Of a DNA stretch of 64,000 nucleotides, positions 7,962 to 16,124 are shown piece after piece; position 1 is the stretch's first letter, and every line of letters starts with the position of its first letter. The DNA is from Burkholderia sp. BCC1644 (GTDB taxonomy: Bacteria; Pseudomonadota; Gammaproteobacteria; Burkholderiales; Burkholderiaceae). Below the pieces are notes generated by a model. The model saw only the letters and a program-made list of their open reading frames with translations, was not told where the DNA came from and did no database searches. The position numbers and the translations under genes were made by a program. Location: NCBI RefSeq assembly GCF_902833225.1, contig NZ_CADFEI010000011.1, positions 62,001 to 126,000 on the forward strand, written 5' to 3'.

Positions 7962-9113
7962 ATGAAAAAAACCCTGATCGTCACCGCGTTGTCGGGTGTA
8001 TTCGTTACCGCCGCACACGCGCAAAGCAGCGTGACGCTATATGGCCTGATCGACGCAGGCATCACCTATACGAACAACCAGGGTGGCCACAGCTCATGGT
8101 CCGAACGCAGCGGCCAGATCAATGGCAGCCGCTGGGGCCTGCGTGGCACGGAAGATCTCGGCGGCGGCCTGAAAGCGATCTTCGTGTTGGAAAACGGCTT
8201 CAACATCGCCAACGGCACGCTCGGCCAGAATGGCCGCGAATTCGGCCGCCAGGCGTTCGTCGGCCTGTCGCAAGACCAGTTCGGCGCCGTCACCCTCGGT
8301 CGCCAATACGATAGCGTCGTCGACTACATCGGGCCGCTGTCGCTGACCGGTACACAGTTCGGCGGCACCCAGTTTGCCCACCCGTTCGACAACGACAACC
8401 TGAACAATTCGTTCCGGATCAATAACTCCGTCAAGTACACGAGCGTCAATTTCGGCGGCCTGAAGTTCGGTGCGTTGTACGGTTTCTCGAACAGCGACCA
8501 GTTCTCGAACAATCGCGCATACAGCGCGGGCGTGTCGTACACCTACGCCGGCTTCAATATCGGTGCCGGCTACCTGCAGTTGAACAATGACATCTCGGGC
8601 CTCACGTCGGCCGCGGTCACCAACAGCGGCGGCGCGGTGGCAGGCGACAATACGTTCGTCGGCAAGCGCCAGCGCGTGTTCGGCGGCGGCCTGAACTACA
8701 CATTCGGTCCGGCAACGGCCGGCTTCGTGTTCACGCAATCGCGCGTGAACCGGGCGCTCGGCATCTCTGCGGGTGCCTCGGGCGTGTCGAATGGCCTGGG
8801 TCTCGACGGCACGTTCGCCCGCTTCAACAACTACGAAGTAAACGCGCGCTACGCGCTCACGCCGGCCTTGTCGCTGGCCGGGTCGTACACGTACACCGCC
8901 GGCTTCCTGGACGGCCGCCATCCGGGCTGGAACCAGTTCAACCTGCAGACCGACTATGCACTGTCCAAGCGGACCGACGTGTACGTGCAAGGCGTGTATC
9001 AGCGAGTCAGCACGGACGGCCTGGGCATCGGCGCCTATGTCAATGGCCTCGGCGGCGCTTCGTCGACCAACAAGCAGATCGCGGTCACGGCCGGCCTGCG
9101 TCATCGCTTCTGA
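7962..9113 (+). CDS. Gram-negative general porin (OmpC-like)
   Basis: 383 residues. ATG 7962 gives the typical porin signal peptide MKKTLIVTALSGVFVTAAHA (1-20), then the family opening QSSVTLYGLIDAGITYTNN. Features of the 16-strand trimeric barrel: SRWGLRGTEDLGGGLKAIFVLENGF, alternating aromatic strands, RQAFVGLSQDQFGAVTLGRQYD, and a C-terminal Phe (GLRHRF) used for outer-membrane insertion. It forms a diffusion channel for small hydrophilic solutes. Burkholderia have dozens of paralogues; substrate preference cannot be told. Monocistronic, with a terminator just after it. A start further upstream (7674) is in frame but would not give a signal peptide. Confidence 0.93.
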   Translation: MKKTLIVTALSGVFVTAAHAQSSVTLYGLIDAGITYTNNQGGHSSWSERSGQINGSRWGLRGTEDLGGGLKAIFVLENGFNIANGTLGQNGREFGRQAFVGLSQDQFGAVTLGRQYDSVVDYIGPLSLTGTQFGGTQFAHPFDNDNLNNSFRINNSVKYTSVNFGGLKFGALYGFSNSDQFSNNRAYSAGVSYTYAGFNIGAGYLQLNNDISGLTSAAVTNSGGAVAGDNTFVGKRQRVFGGGLNYTFGPATAGFVFTQSRVNRALGISAGASGVSNGLGLDGTFARFNNYEVNARYALTPALSLAGSYTYTAGFLDGRHPGWNQFNLQTDYALSKRTDVYVQGVYQRVSTDGLGIGAYVNGLGGASSTNKQIAVTAGLRHRF

Positions 9114-9143
9114 GCGACCGGCAACGCCACCGTACGCCGGAAG

Positions 9144-9174
9144 AAAAAAGCGCCCCACCGGGGCGCTTTTTCTT
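9144..9174. terminator. Bidirectional terminator between porin and greB
   Basis: A ten-bp stem AAAGCGCCCC/GGGGCGCTTT with an ACC loop has A-runs before and T-runs after it, so it can stop the porin transcript and the convergent greB transcript. Confidence 0.88.
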
Positions 9175-9197
9175 TACCGCACCGGGCTGGCCGTCGA

Positions 9198-9761
9198 TCA
9201 GGCGTCACCCCGCGCCGGATAGCGGACGTCGAGTATGTCGATCGGCTGCGGGCCGGCCGGCGTCATCAGCGTGACGGTATCGCCGATCTTCGCCTTGATC
9301 AGCGCACGCGCGACCGGCGAAATCCAGCTGACGCAGCCGTGGTCGAGATCGACCTCGTCGATCCCGACGATCGTGATCGTATGATCCACGCCGTCCGGCG
9401 TCTCGTAATCGACCGTTGCACCGAAGAACACCTGGTCGACATTCTCCTGCCGGCTCGCGTCGACGACTTCGGCAAGATCGAGCCGCTTCGTGAGGAAGCG
9501 GATGCGGCGGTCGATCTCGCGCAGCCGACGCTTGCCGTAGATGTAGTCGCCATTCTCCGACCGGTCGCCGTTCGACGCGGCCCACGACACGAGCCGCACG
9601 ACCTCGGGGCGCTCGACGTCGATCAGGCTCAACAGCTCGTCCCTCAGCCGCTTGTGGCCGGCCGGCGTGATGTAGTTCTTCGCGCCCGCCGGAATCGCGG
9701 GTTGAGCCTGGTCGAGATCGTCGTCGTCACCGTCCGACTCTTTGACAAACGCCTTGTTCAT
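9198..9761 (-). CDS. greB: Transcription elongation factor GreB
   Basis: 187 residues. After an acidic N-terminal extension (about 30 residues, GDDDDLD) comes the Gre coiled coil: ITPAGHKRLRDELLSLIDVERPEVV, then the tip NGDRSENGDYIYGKRRLREIDRRI with the acidic residues that enter the RNA polymerase secondary channel. The C-terminal globular domain (DYETPDGVDHTITIVGIDEVD...PVARALIKAKIGD) is complete. It rescues backtracked polymerase by promoting transcript cleavage. YGKRRLREIDRRIRFL resembles GreB more than GreA. The N-terminal acidic extension is longer than in E. coli GreB. Confidence 0.92.
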   Translation of the reverse strand: MNKAFVKESDGDDDDLDQAQPAIPAGAKNYITPAGHKRLRDELLSLIDVERPEVVRLVSWAASNGDRSENGDYIYGKRRLREIDRRIRFLTKRLDLAEVVDASRQENVDQVFFGATVDYETPDGVDHTITIVGIDEVDLDHGCVSWISPVARALIKAKIGDTVTLMTPAGPQPIDILDVRYPARGDA

Positions 9762-9848
9762 GGTGCAGATTCAACATGGATGACTGATCCTCCAAGGGTA
9801 CACGAAGGGCCACCGCCCGGGCCATGCACCCTAATTCGCGAATAAGGC

Positions 9849-9876
9849 TTCCCTTTTTATACAACCCTGCTATAAT
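9849..9876 (+). promoter_or_regulatory. Promoter of the tRNA-Arg pair
   Basis: A perfect TATAAT (9871-9876) lies 13 bp before the first tRNA; the -35 region (TTCCCT, 9849-9854) is weak. Short spacing to the mature tRNA is normal for tRNA promoters. Confidence 0.6.
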
Positions 9877-9889
9877 TTCGCTTCTGCGT

Positions 9890-9966
9890 GCGGCTGTAGC
9901 TCAGTTGGATAGAGTACTTGGCTACGAACCAAGGGGTCGTGGGTTCGAATCCTGCCAGCCGCGCCA
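9890..9966 (+). tRNA. tRNA-Arg(ACG), copy 1
   Basis: 77 nt with encoded CCA. The acceptor stem GCGGCTG pairs with CAGCCGC; the anticodon stem CTTGG/CCAAG encloses CTACGAA, giving anticodon ACG, normally edited to ICG to read CGU, CGC and CGA. The T arm GGGTTCGAATCC is canonical. It is followed by a second, identical gene. Confidence 0.97.
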
Positions 9967-9975
9967 CTTTTTCGA

Positions 9976-10000
9976 GGGCCTTCCCAACCGAAGGCCCTTT
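9976..10000 (+). terminator. Terminator-like hairpin after tRNA copy 1
   Basis: Eight-bp stem GGGCCTTC/GAAGGCCC (9976-9983 with 9990-9997) followed by only three T. The short T-run may let transcription pass to copy 2, or the hairpin may help processing. Confidence 0.5.
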
Positions 10001-10032
10001 CAGTTCAAAGCAGTAGAAGTTTTGTTTTGCGT

Positions 10033-10109
10033 GCGGCTGTAGCTCAGTTGGATAGAGTACTTGGCTACGAACCAAGGGGTCGTGGGTTCGAATCCTGCCA
10101 GCCGCGCCA
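10033..10109 (+). tRNA. tRNA-Arg(ACG), copy 2
   Basis: 77 nt, identical to the copy 143 bp upstream, including the CCA end. The preceding bases TGCGT are shared too, but no TATAAT is repeated, so copy 2 may depend on read-through from the first promoter. Confidence 0.97.
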
Positions 10110-10115
10110 CCTTAA

Positions 10116-10147
10116 AAGGGCTTTCCTCCGGGAAAGCCCTTTTTTCT
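10116..10147 (+). terminator. Terminator of the tRNA-Arg pair
   Basis: An 11-bp stem AAGGGCTTTCC/GGAAAGCCCTT with a TCCG loop is followed by a long T-run, a strong intrinsic terminator. Confidence 0.88.
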
Positions 10148-10261
10148 TTTCCGCATCCCCTCTTCTCTCGCTCGCGCCGTCGCAGGTTCGTGCCGCGGCA
10201 CTCGTGAAAACGGCGGCCATTGGCCGCCGTCTGTCGATCGAGCACCTGCGCGCCGAGCGCG

Positions 10262-12628
10262 TCAGTAATCCTGCCGTTCGCGCTCGATACGCATGCCGCC
10301 GTCGTGGCGCGCATGCGCACCGTCGTCGGTCGAGCGCTCGCGCATGATCCGCATCACATCCGGGTTGGTTCGCACGCGCCGCATCACGTTCGCGAGATGC
10401 ACGCGATCGCTGACCTGGATCACGAAGCGCAGCACCGTCGATTCGTGCGTCAGATCCTCGTCCATCGCGATATGCACGATGTTCGCGTCGGCCGACGTGA
10501 TGTCCGCCGCGACACGCGCGAAGATGCCCTTCGTGTTCTTCACGAGCGCCTTCACCGCGACATCGAACAGGCGGCCCGGCTGCGGCGCCCATTCGACGTC
10601 GATCCAGCGGCCCGGGTCGCGGCGATGGATCCGCTGCGCAACGCGGCAATCGGTCGTATGAATCGCCATCCCCAGGCCGATGCCGATGTAACCCATGATT
10701 GCATCGCCCGGAATCGGCCGGCAGCATGCCGACAACTGCACGGACATCCCTTCGGTGCCGGTAATCACGACCGGCGGCGCATGATGCGCGGGATGCCGTT
10801 CGGACTTCGGCAGATCGTCGTCCGCGTCGCGGCCGCTCATCAGCACCTCGATGCGCTTGGCCATCACCGCGGCGACGCGGCGGCCGAGGCCGATGTCCGC
10901 GAAAATTTCCTGACGACTCTTGTTGCCCGTCCACTGCACGAGCTTCTCCCACACTTCCGGCTCGACGTCTGCCAGCGCGAGACCGTAGCCCTTCAGGCTC
11001 TGGTCGACCAGCCGTTCGCCCAGCTGCACCGACTCGTTCAGGCGCATCGTCTTCAGGTAGTGGCGGATCGCCGAACGCGCCTTGCCGGTACGTACGAAAC
11101 CGAGCCATGCGGGATTCGGCTTCGAATACGGCGCGGTGATCACTTCGACGATGTCGCCGCTCTTCAGCTCGGTGCGCAGCGGCAGCAATTCGTTGTTGAT
11201 CTTCACGGCCACGCACTGGTTGCCGAGATCGCTGTGGATCGAATACGCGAAATCGAGCGCCGTCGCGCCGCGCGGCAGCGCCATGATCTTCGACTTCGGC
11301 GTGAACACGTAGACCGCGTCGGGGAACAGGTCGATCTTCACGTGCTCGAGGAATTCGCTCGAATCGCCGGCTTCGCTCTGGATGTCGAGCAGCGACTTCA
11401 GCCACTGGTGCGCGCGCTTCTGCACGTCGCTGAGATCGGCGCTGCCGTTCTTGTACAGCCAGTGCGCGGCGACCCCCGCCTCGGCGATCTCGTGCATCTT
11501 ACGCGTGCGCACCTGGAACTCGATCGGCGCGCCGAACGGGCCGACGAGCGTCGTGTGCAGCGACTGGTAGCCGTTGATCTTCGGGATCGCGATGTAGTCC
11601 TTGAACTTGCCGGGCACGGGCTTGTACAGCGCATGCAATGCGCCGATGCACGTGTAGCAGTCGAGCGGGCTATCAACGACGACGCGAAAGCCATACACGT
11701 CGAGCACCTGCGAGAACGACAGCTGCTTGTCGCGCATCTTGCGGTAGACGCTGTAGATGGTTTTCTCGCGGCCGGTGATCTCGGCGTCGATCTTCGCGTC
11801 GGCCATCGCGCGCTGTGCGGCCTCGAGGATCTTGCTGATCACTTCGCGGCGATTGCCGCGCGCGGCCCTCACGGCCTTCTCGAGCGTCGCGTAGCGATGC
11901 GGGTTGAAGTTCGCGAAGCTCATGTCCTGCAGCTCGCGATACGTGTTGTTCAACCCGAGGCGGTGCGCGATCGGCGCATAGATGTCGAGCGTTTCGCGCG
12001 CGACGCGACGACGCTTTTCCATCGGCACCGCACCGAGCGTACGCATGTTGTGCAGGCGGTCGGCGAGCTTGACGAGAATGACGCGCACGTCGCGCGCCAT
12101 CGCGAGCAGCATCTTGCGGAAGTTTTCCGCCTGCGCTTCCTCGCGGCTGCGGAACTCCATCTTGTCGAGCTTCGACAGGCCGTCGACCAGTTCGGCGACC
12201 TTCGGGCCGAACCGTTCGGCCAGCTCGCTCTTGGTCACGCCCTGGTCTTCCATCACGTCGTGCAGGAGCGCCGCCATGACGGCCTGCGCGTCGAGCTTCC
12301 AGCCGGCGCAGATTTCCGCGACGGCGACGGGATGGGTGATGTAGGGTTCGCCGCTCTGGCGATATTGACCGAGGTGGGCTTCGTCGCTGAAGTGGAACGC
12401 CGCCTTGACCTCTTTGATTTCTTCCGGAGGAAGATACTCGGCAAGCACGGCCGTCAGTTTCGCGATCGAAACGACGCCGTGCTTGCGCGGCTGCTCCGGT
12501 GTGGCGGTCGGCCCGAACAGATGCCGGAAGGACTGTTCGAGGACCGCGTCGATGTACTGGCGCGCAGGCGACTGGGCCGTGGCTTCGGTGGTCGAATCCG
12601 CGGAGGCGGACGATGGGGTGGTGCTCAT
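10262..12628 (-). CDS. spoT: Bifunctional (p)ppGpp synthetase/hydrolase
   Basis: 788 residues, full RelA/SpoT length. Order: HD hydrolase domain (about 90-240; ITHPVAVAEICAGW, ALLHDVMED and KLADRLHNMRTL intact, so hydrolase should be active); synthetase domain (about 290-420; REKTIYSVYRKM, DVYGFRVVV, GKFKDYIAIPKINGYQSLHT); TGS domain (VKIDLFPDAVYVFTPKSK); and a C-terminal ACT domain with RRVRTNPDVMRIMRE. The intact HD site and the basic KFKD motif (monofunctional RelA has EXDD) indicate a SpoT/Rel type enzyme. It makes and degrades the stringent-response alarmone. Last gene of gmk-rpoZ-spoT, 63 bp after rpoZ, the same order as in E. coli. Confidence 0.96.
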   Translation of the reverse strand: MSTTPSSASADSTTEATAQSPARQYIDAVLEQSFRHLFGPTATPEQPRKHGVVSIAKLTAVLAEYLPPEEIKEVKAAFHFSDEAHLGQYRQSGEPYITHPVAVAEICAGWKLDAQAVMAALLHDVMEDQGVTKSELAERFGPKVAELVDGLSKLDKMEFRSREEAQAENFRKMLLAMARDVRVILVKLADRLHNMRTLGAVPMEKRRRVARETLDIYAPIAHRLGLNNTYRELQDMSFANFNPHRYATLEKAVRAARGNRREVISKILEAAQRAMADAKIDAEITGREKTIYSVYRKMRDKQLSFSQVLDVYGFRVVVDSPLDCYTCIGALHALYKPVPGKFKDYIAIPKINGYQSLHTTLVGPFGAPIEFQVRTRKMHEIAEAGVAAHWLYKNGSADLSDVQKRAHQWLKSLLDIQSEAGDSSEFLEHVKIDLFPDAVYVFTPKSKIMALPRGATALDFAYSIHSDLGNQCVAVKINNELLPLRTELKSGDIVEVITAPYSKPNPAWLGFVRTGKARSAIRHYLKTMRLNESVQLGERLVDQSLKGYGLALADVEPEVWEKLVQWTGNKSRQEIFADIGLGRRVAAVMAKRIEVLMSGRDADDDLPKSERHPAHHAPPVVITGTEGMSVQLSACCRPIPGDAIMGYIGIGLGMAIHTTDCRVAQRIHRRDPGRWIDVEWAPQPGRLFDVAVKALVKNTKGIFARVAADITSADANIVHIAMDEDLTHESTVLRFVIQVSDRVHLANVMRRVRTNPDVMRIMRERSTDDGAHARHDGGMRIERERQDY

Positions 12629-12691
12629 ATTCGCCTCCAGGTCGGGTCGTTGCGCGCGTGGATTACATGGCTGGAACGGGCCGGATGCGCG

Positions 12692-12895
12692 TTACACCGG
12701 CACCTTCTTCAGCATCTCGACGCCGACCTGGCCGGCAGCGATTTCGCGCAGCGCGACGACGGTCGGCTTGTCGCGGCTTTCGATCTTCGGCGTATGGCCT
12801 TGCGCGAGCTGCCGCGCGCGGTAGGTGGCGGCGAGCGCCAGTTCGAAGCGGTTCGGGATTTGCTTCAGGCAGTCTTCGACGGTAATGCGAGCCAT
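12692..12895 (-). CDS. rpoZ: RNA polymerase omega subunit
   Basis: 67 residues. [30 protein letters not shown] is the conserved omega core that wraps the beta-prime C-terminus; the short C-terminus is typical of beta-proteobacteria. It helps assemble RNA polymerase and forms part of a ppGpp site, which fits its place between gmk and spoT. Confidence 0.96.
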
Positions 12896-12953
12896 GGTGG
12901 TAATTCCTTCTGAATATAGTCCTTATTCTACCTTATGTCCCTCGGCCCCCGCG

Positions 12954-13628
12954 TCATTCCGCGTGGGGCAGATGGATGCCGAGCTCGATGAACAGCTCCG
13001 TGTGTCGCGCGTACTGCGAAGCAAAGCGCAGGCGCGTCGCGGCGACGATGCATTCGAGCTCTGCGAGCGCACGCTCGAAATTCTCGTTGATCACCACGTA
13101 TTCCGCTTCCGACGCGTGCGCGATCTCGCTGCCGGCAGCCAGCAGGCGGCGCGTGATCACGTTCGGTTCGTCCTGGCCGCGCTTCTTCAGACGCTCCTCG
13201 AGCGCATCGAGCGACGGCGGCAGGATGAAGATGCCGACCGCGTTGCGGAACTGCTTCTTCACCTGCAGTGCGCCCTGCCAGTCGATCTCGAGCAGCACGT
13301 CATGGCCGCTCTTCATCTGCTCTTCGATCCAGACGCGCGACGTGCCGTAGTAGTTGCCGTGCACTTCCGCGCTCTCGAGGAATTCGTGCGCCGCGTGACG
13401 CGTGCGGAAATCCTCGACGGTCGTGAAGTGATAGTGCTGGCCGTCCTGTTCGCCCGGGCGCGGCTTGCGTGTCGTGTACGAGATCGACAGGCAGATGTCG
13501 CTGTCCTTCGACAGCAACGCGTTCACGAGCGTCGACTTGCCGGCGCCCGACGGCGCAATGACCATGAACAGGTTGCCGGGATAGACGCCCGCGTGAAGCG
13601 TATGCGCGTCGTGAGTGGGGTGGATCAT
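12954..13628 (-). CDS. gmk: Guanylate kinase
   Basis: 224 residues. P-loop APSGAGKST (about residues 25-33), the GMP-binding SYTTRKPRPGEQDGQHYHF, and the lid region RLKKRGQDEPNVITRRL are intact. It phosphorylates GMP to GDP with ATP. The N-terminus carries a 16-residue extension (HPTHDAHTLHAGVYPG) beyond the E. coli form; a start at an internal codon would remove part of the nucleotide fold, so ATG 13628 is kept. It lies 6 bp after the upstream yicC-family gene and 58 bp before rpoZ, on the same strand. Confidence 0.96.
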   Translation of the reverse strand: MIHPTHDAHTLHAGVYPGNLFMVIAPSGAGKSTLVNALLSKDSDICLSISYTTRKPRPGEQDGQHYHFTTVEDFRTRHAAHEFLESAEVHGNYYGTSRVWIEEQMKSGHDVLLEIDWQGALQVKKQFRNAVGIFILPPSLDALEERLKKRGQDEPNVITRRLLAAGSEIAHASEAEYVVINENFERALAELECIVAATRLRFASQYARHTELFIELGIHLPHAE

Positions 13629-13634
13629 CTTGCG

Positions 13635-14558
13635 TTACTCCAGGTTTTGCACTTGCTCGCGCATCTGCTCGATCAACAGCTTGAGCGCCATCGATGCGTC
13701 GGCCAGTTCCTTCGCCGCCGCCTTCGAGCCGAGCGTGTTCGCTTCTCGATTCAGTTCCTGCATCATGAAGTCGAGACGCTTGCCGACGCGGCCGCCCTTC
13801 TCGATGACATGGCGCGTTTCGTTCAGGTGCGCGGTGAGACGCGACAGCTCTTCCGCGATGTCGATCCGGATCCCGTACATCGTCACTTCCTGACGAATGC
13901 GTTCCGCGGCTTCCTCGCGCGTGACGATCGTCGAGCTGCCTTCGGGCGCCGCGATGCCGAGCGCTTCCTGCAGCCGTTCGACGATCTTCTGCTGATGCTT
14001 CGCGATCAGTTCCGGCACGAGCGGCGTGATGCGCGCGACGATCGCTTCCATCTCGGTGACGTTCGACAGCAGCATCGTCGCCAGCTGCGCGCCTTCGCGC
14101 GAACGCACGACGACGAGCTCGCCGATCGCTTCCTTGCCGCATGCGAGCACTGCGTCGCGGATCGCTTCCGCCGACACGCCGCTCTCGGCGATCACACCGG
14201 GCCAGCGCAGGATCTCGCCCGCGCGCAGGCGGCCGACGCCCGGGAACGAATCGAGCACCGAGCGCTCGAGCTCGGCGAGCTGGCCGAGCGCCGACTGGTT
14301 CAGCGCACCCGCGCCGATGCTCTGTTCGCCGCGCTGCAGGTTGATGCGGATATCGACCTTGCCGCGCGACAGCTTGTTCATCAGCATTTCGCGCAGCGCG
14401 GGTTCGCACGCGCGCACGTCGTCCGGCATCCGGAAATTGAGGTCGAGGAAGCGCGAGTTCACGGTGCGCAGTTCGACCGACACGCTGGTGCCGCCGTTGC
14501 CGGTGGCCGTCGCGAGTTCGCGCGTCGCGCTCGCGTAGCCCGTCATGCTGTAGATCAT
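13635..14558 (-). CDS. yicC: YicC family endoribonuclease
   Basis: 307 residues from ATG 14558, chosen because the family begins MIYSMTGYA; upstream in-frame starts only add a basic leader. Visible blocks: ELRTVNSRFLDLNFRMPD (N-terminal YicC domain) and the C-terminal EELSRLTAHLNETRHVI...GKRLDFMMQELNREANTLGSKA, the DUF1732 signature. YicC is known from E. coli as a stress-linked endoribonuclease. It heads the yicC-gmk-rpoZ-spoT row and is divergent from rph, as in E. coli. Confidence 0.92.
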   Translation of the reverse strand: MIYSMTGYASATRELATATGNGGTSVSVELRTVNSRFLDLNFRMPDDVRACEPALREMLMNKLSRGKVDIRINLQRGEQSIGAGALNQSALGQLAELERSVLDSFPGVGRLRAGEILRWPGVIAESGVSAEAIRDAVLACGKEAIGELVVVRSREGAQLATMLLSNVTEMEAIVARITPLVPELIAKHQQKIVERLQEALGIAAPEGSSTIVTREEAAERIRQEVTMYGIRIDIAEELSRLTAHLNETRHVIEKGGRVGKRLDFMMQELNREANTLGSKAAAKELADASMALKLLIEQMREQVQNLE

Positions 14559-14730
14559 GGTTCGTCTCGCCGTCTGGGTGCCCTCGCGGGCGGGGATATG
14601 TCGAGGCGCCCGGCGCATCGGAAAGCGCGGGGCGGGAAGCGCGCATTATCCCATTTTGCGGACCACCCCGCCGGGCAAGCCCGCCGTTCGGCGCTAAAAT
14701 CGGGGTTTCCTCTCCTTCCGCGATTTCCCC

Positions 14731-15462
14731 ATGACGTCTTCCGTTTCCCGCCCGAGCGGCCGCCGCGCCGACGAACTGCGCAAGGTCGCCCTCACGCGCC
14801 ACTACACGAAACACGCCGAAGGCTCGGTGCTGGTCGAATTCGGCGACACCAAGGTGCTCTGCACCGCGAGCGTCTCCGAACGCGTGCCCGACTTCCTGCG
14901 CGACCGCGGGCAAGGCTGGCTGACCGCCGAATACGGGATGCTGCCGCGCGCGACGCACACGCGCAGCGACCGTGAAGCCGCGCGCGGCAAGCAGACGGGA
15001 CGCACGCAGGAAATTCAGCGCCTGATCGGCCGCGCGCTGCGCGCGGTGTTCGATCTCGAGGCGCTCGGCCCGCGCACGATCCACCTCGACTGCGACGTGA
15101 TCCAGGCCGACGGCGGCACGCGCACCGCGAGCATCACCGGCGCCTTCGTCGCCGCGCACGACGCGGTGTCGAAGCTGATCGCGGCCGGCAAGCTCACGCG
15201 CTCGCCGATCACCGACCACGTCGCCGCGATCTCGGTCGGCGTGTACGAAGGCGCGCCGGTGCTCGACCTCGACTACGCGGAAGATTCGCAGTGCGACACC
15301 GACATGAACGTCGTGATGACGGGCGCCGGCGGCTTCGTCGAAGTCCAGGGCACGGCCGAAGGCGTGCCGTTCTCGCGCGCCGAAATGAACGCGCTGCTCG
15401 ACCTCGCGCAAGGCGGGATCGCCGAGCTCGTGCAGCTTCAGAAAGACGTGCTGGGCGCCTGA
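14731..15462 (+). CDS. rph: Ribonuclease PH
   Basis: 243 residues, full length (not frameshifted as in some E. coli K-12 strains). RPSGRRADELRKVALTRHYT opens the fold; TEYGMLPR-type TAEYGMLPRATHTR and the phosphate-binding RTASITGAFVA are present. It trims tRNA 3' ends phosphorolytically. Its stop is one base before the start of rdgB, so the two are coupled. Confidence 0.96.
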   Translation: MTSSVSRPSGRRADELRKVALTRHYTKHAEGSVLVEFGDTKVLCTASVSERVPDFLRDRGQGWLTAEYGMLPRATHTRSDREAARGKQTGRTQEIQRLIGRALRAVFDLEALGPRTIHLDCDVIQADGGTRTASITGAFVAAHDAVSKLIAAGKLTRSPITDHVAAISVGVYEGAPVLDLDYAEDSQCDTDMNVVMTGAGGFVEVQGTAEGVPFSRAEMNALLDLAQGGIAELVQLQKDVLGA

Positions 15463-15463
15463 C

Positions 15464-16090
15464 ATGCCGGACGACCACACCATCGCGCCGCTGTCGCGCA
15501 TCGTTCTCGCGTCGAACAACGCCGGCAAGCTGCGCGAATTCACCGCGCTGTTCTCGACGGTCGGCATCGAGATCGTCCCGCAGGGCGATCTCGCCGTGCC
15601 CGAAGCGGAAGAGCCGTTCGGCACCTTCATCGAGAACGCGCTGACGAAGGCGCGTCACGCGTCGCGGCTCACCGGGCTGCCGGCGATCGCCGACGATTCG
15701 GGCCTGTGCGTGCGCGTGCTGCGCGGCGCGCCGGGCGTCTACTCGGCGCGCTATGCGCAGCGCGCGGGCCGCGACAAGGGCGACGCGGCGAACAACGCGT
15801 ATCTCGTCGAGCAACTGCGCGGCATCGACGACCGGCGCGCATACTATTGCTGCGTGCTCGCGCTCGTGCGCCACGTGGACGATCCCGAACCGCTGTTCGC
15901 CGAGGGGCGCTGGACCGGGGAAATCGTCGACACGCCGCGCGGCGAGCACGGATTCGGCTATGACCCGTATTTCTACCTGCCGGCGCTCGGCGCGACGGCC
16001 GCGGAACTCGATCCGGCCGTGAAGAACACGCACAGCCATCGCGCGCTGGCGCTGAAGGCGCTGCTGGCGCGGCTCGCGGAGGAAGCATGA
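15464..16090 (+). CDS. rdgB: dITP/XTP pyrophosphatase (RdgB/HAM1)
   Basis: 208 residues. SNNAGKLREF binds the triphosphate, EPFGTFIENALTKARHAS and AIADDSGLCV carry the metal-binding acids, and GEHGFGYDPYFYLP with HSHRALAL close the site. It hydrolyses non-canonical purine triphosphates and protects DNA from inosine and xanthine. Between rph and hemW on one strand; the 34-bp gap to hemW suggests one operon. Confidence 0.96.
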   Translation: MPDDHTIAPLSRIVLASNNAGKLREFTALFSTVGIEIVPQGDLAVPEAEEPFGTFIENALTKARHASRLTGLPAIADDSGLCVRVLRGAPGVYSARYAQRAGRDKGDAANNAYLVEQLRGIDDRRAYYCCVLALVRHVDDPEPLFAEGRWTGEIVDTPRGEHGFGYDPYFYLPALGATAAELDPAVKNTHSHRALALKALLARLAEEA

Positions 16091-16124
16091 GCGTGCCCGA
16101 TACCCGTTCGCTGCAGGGGGTTGC

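Noticed and set aside
9890..10109. Tandem tRNA-Arg as an attachment site flanking an island
   Set aside because: The repeat encloses only 66 bp of spacer, and there is no integrase or foreign-looking DNA nearby.
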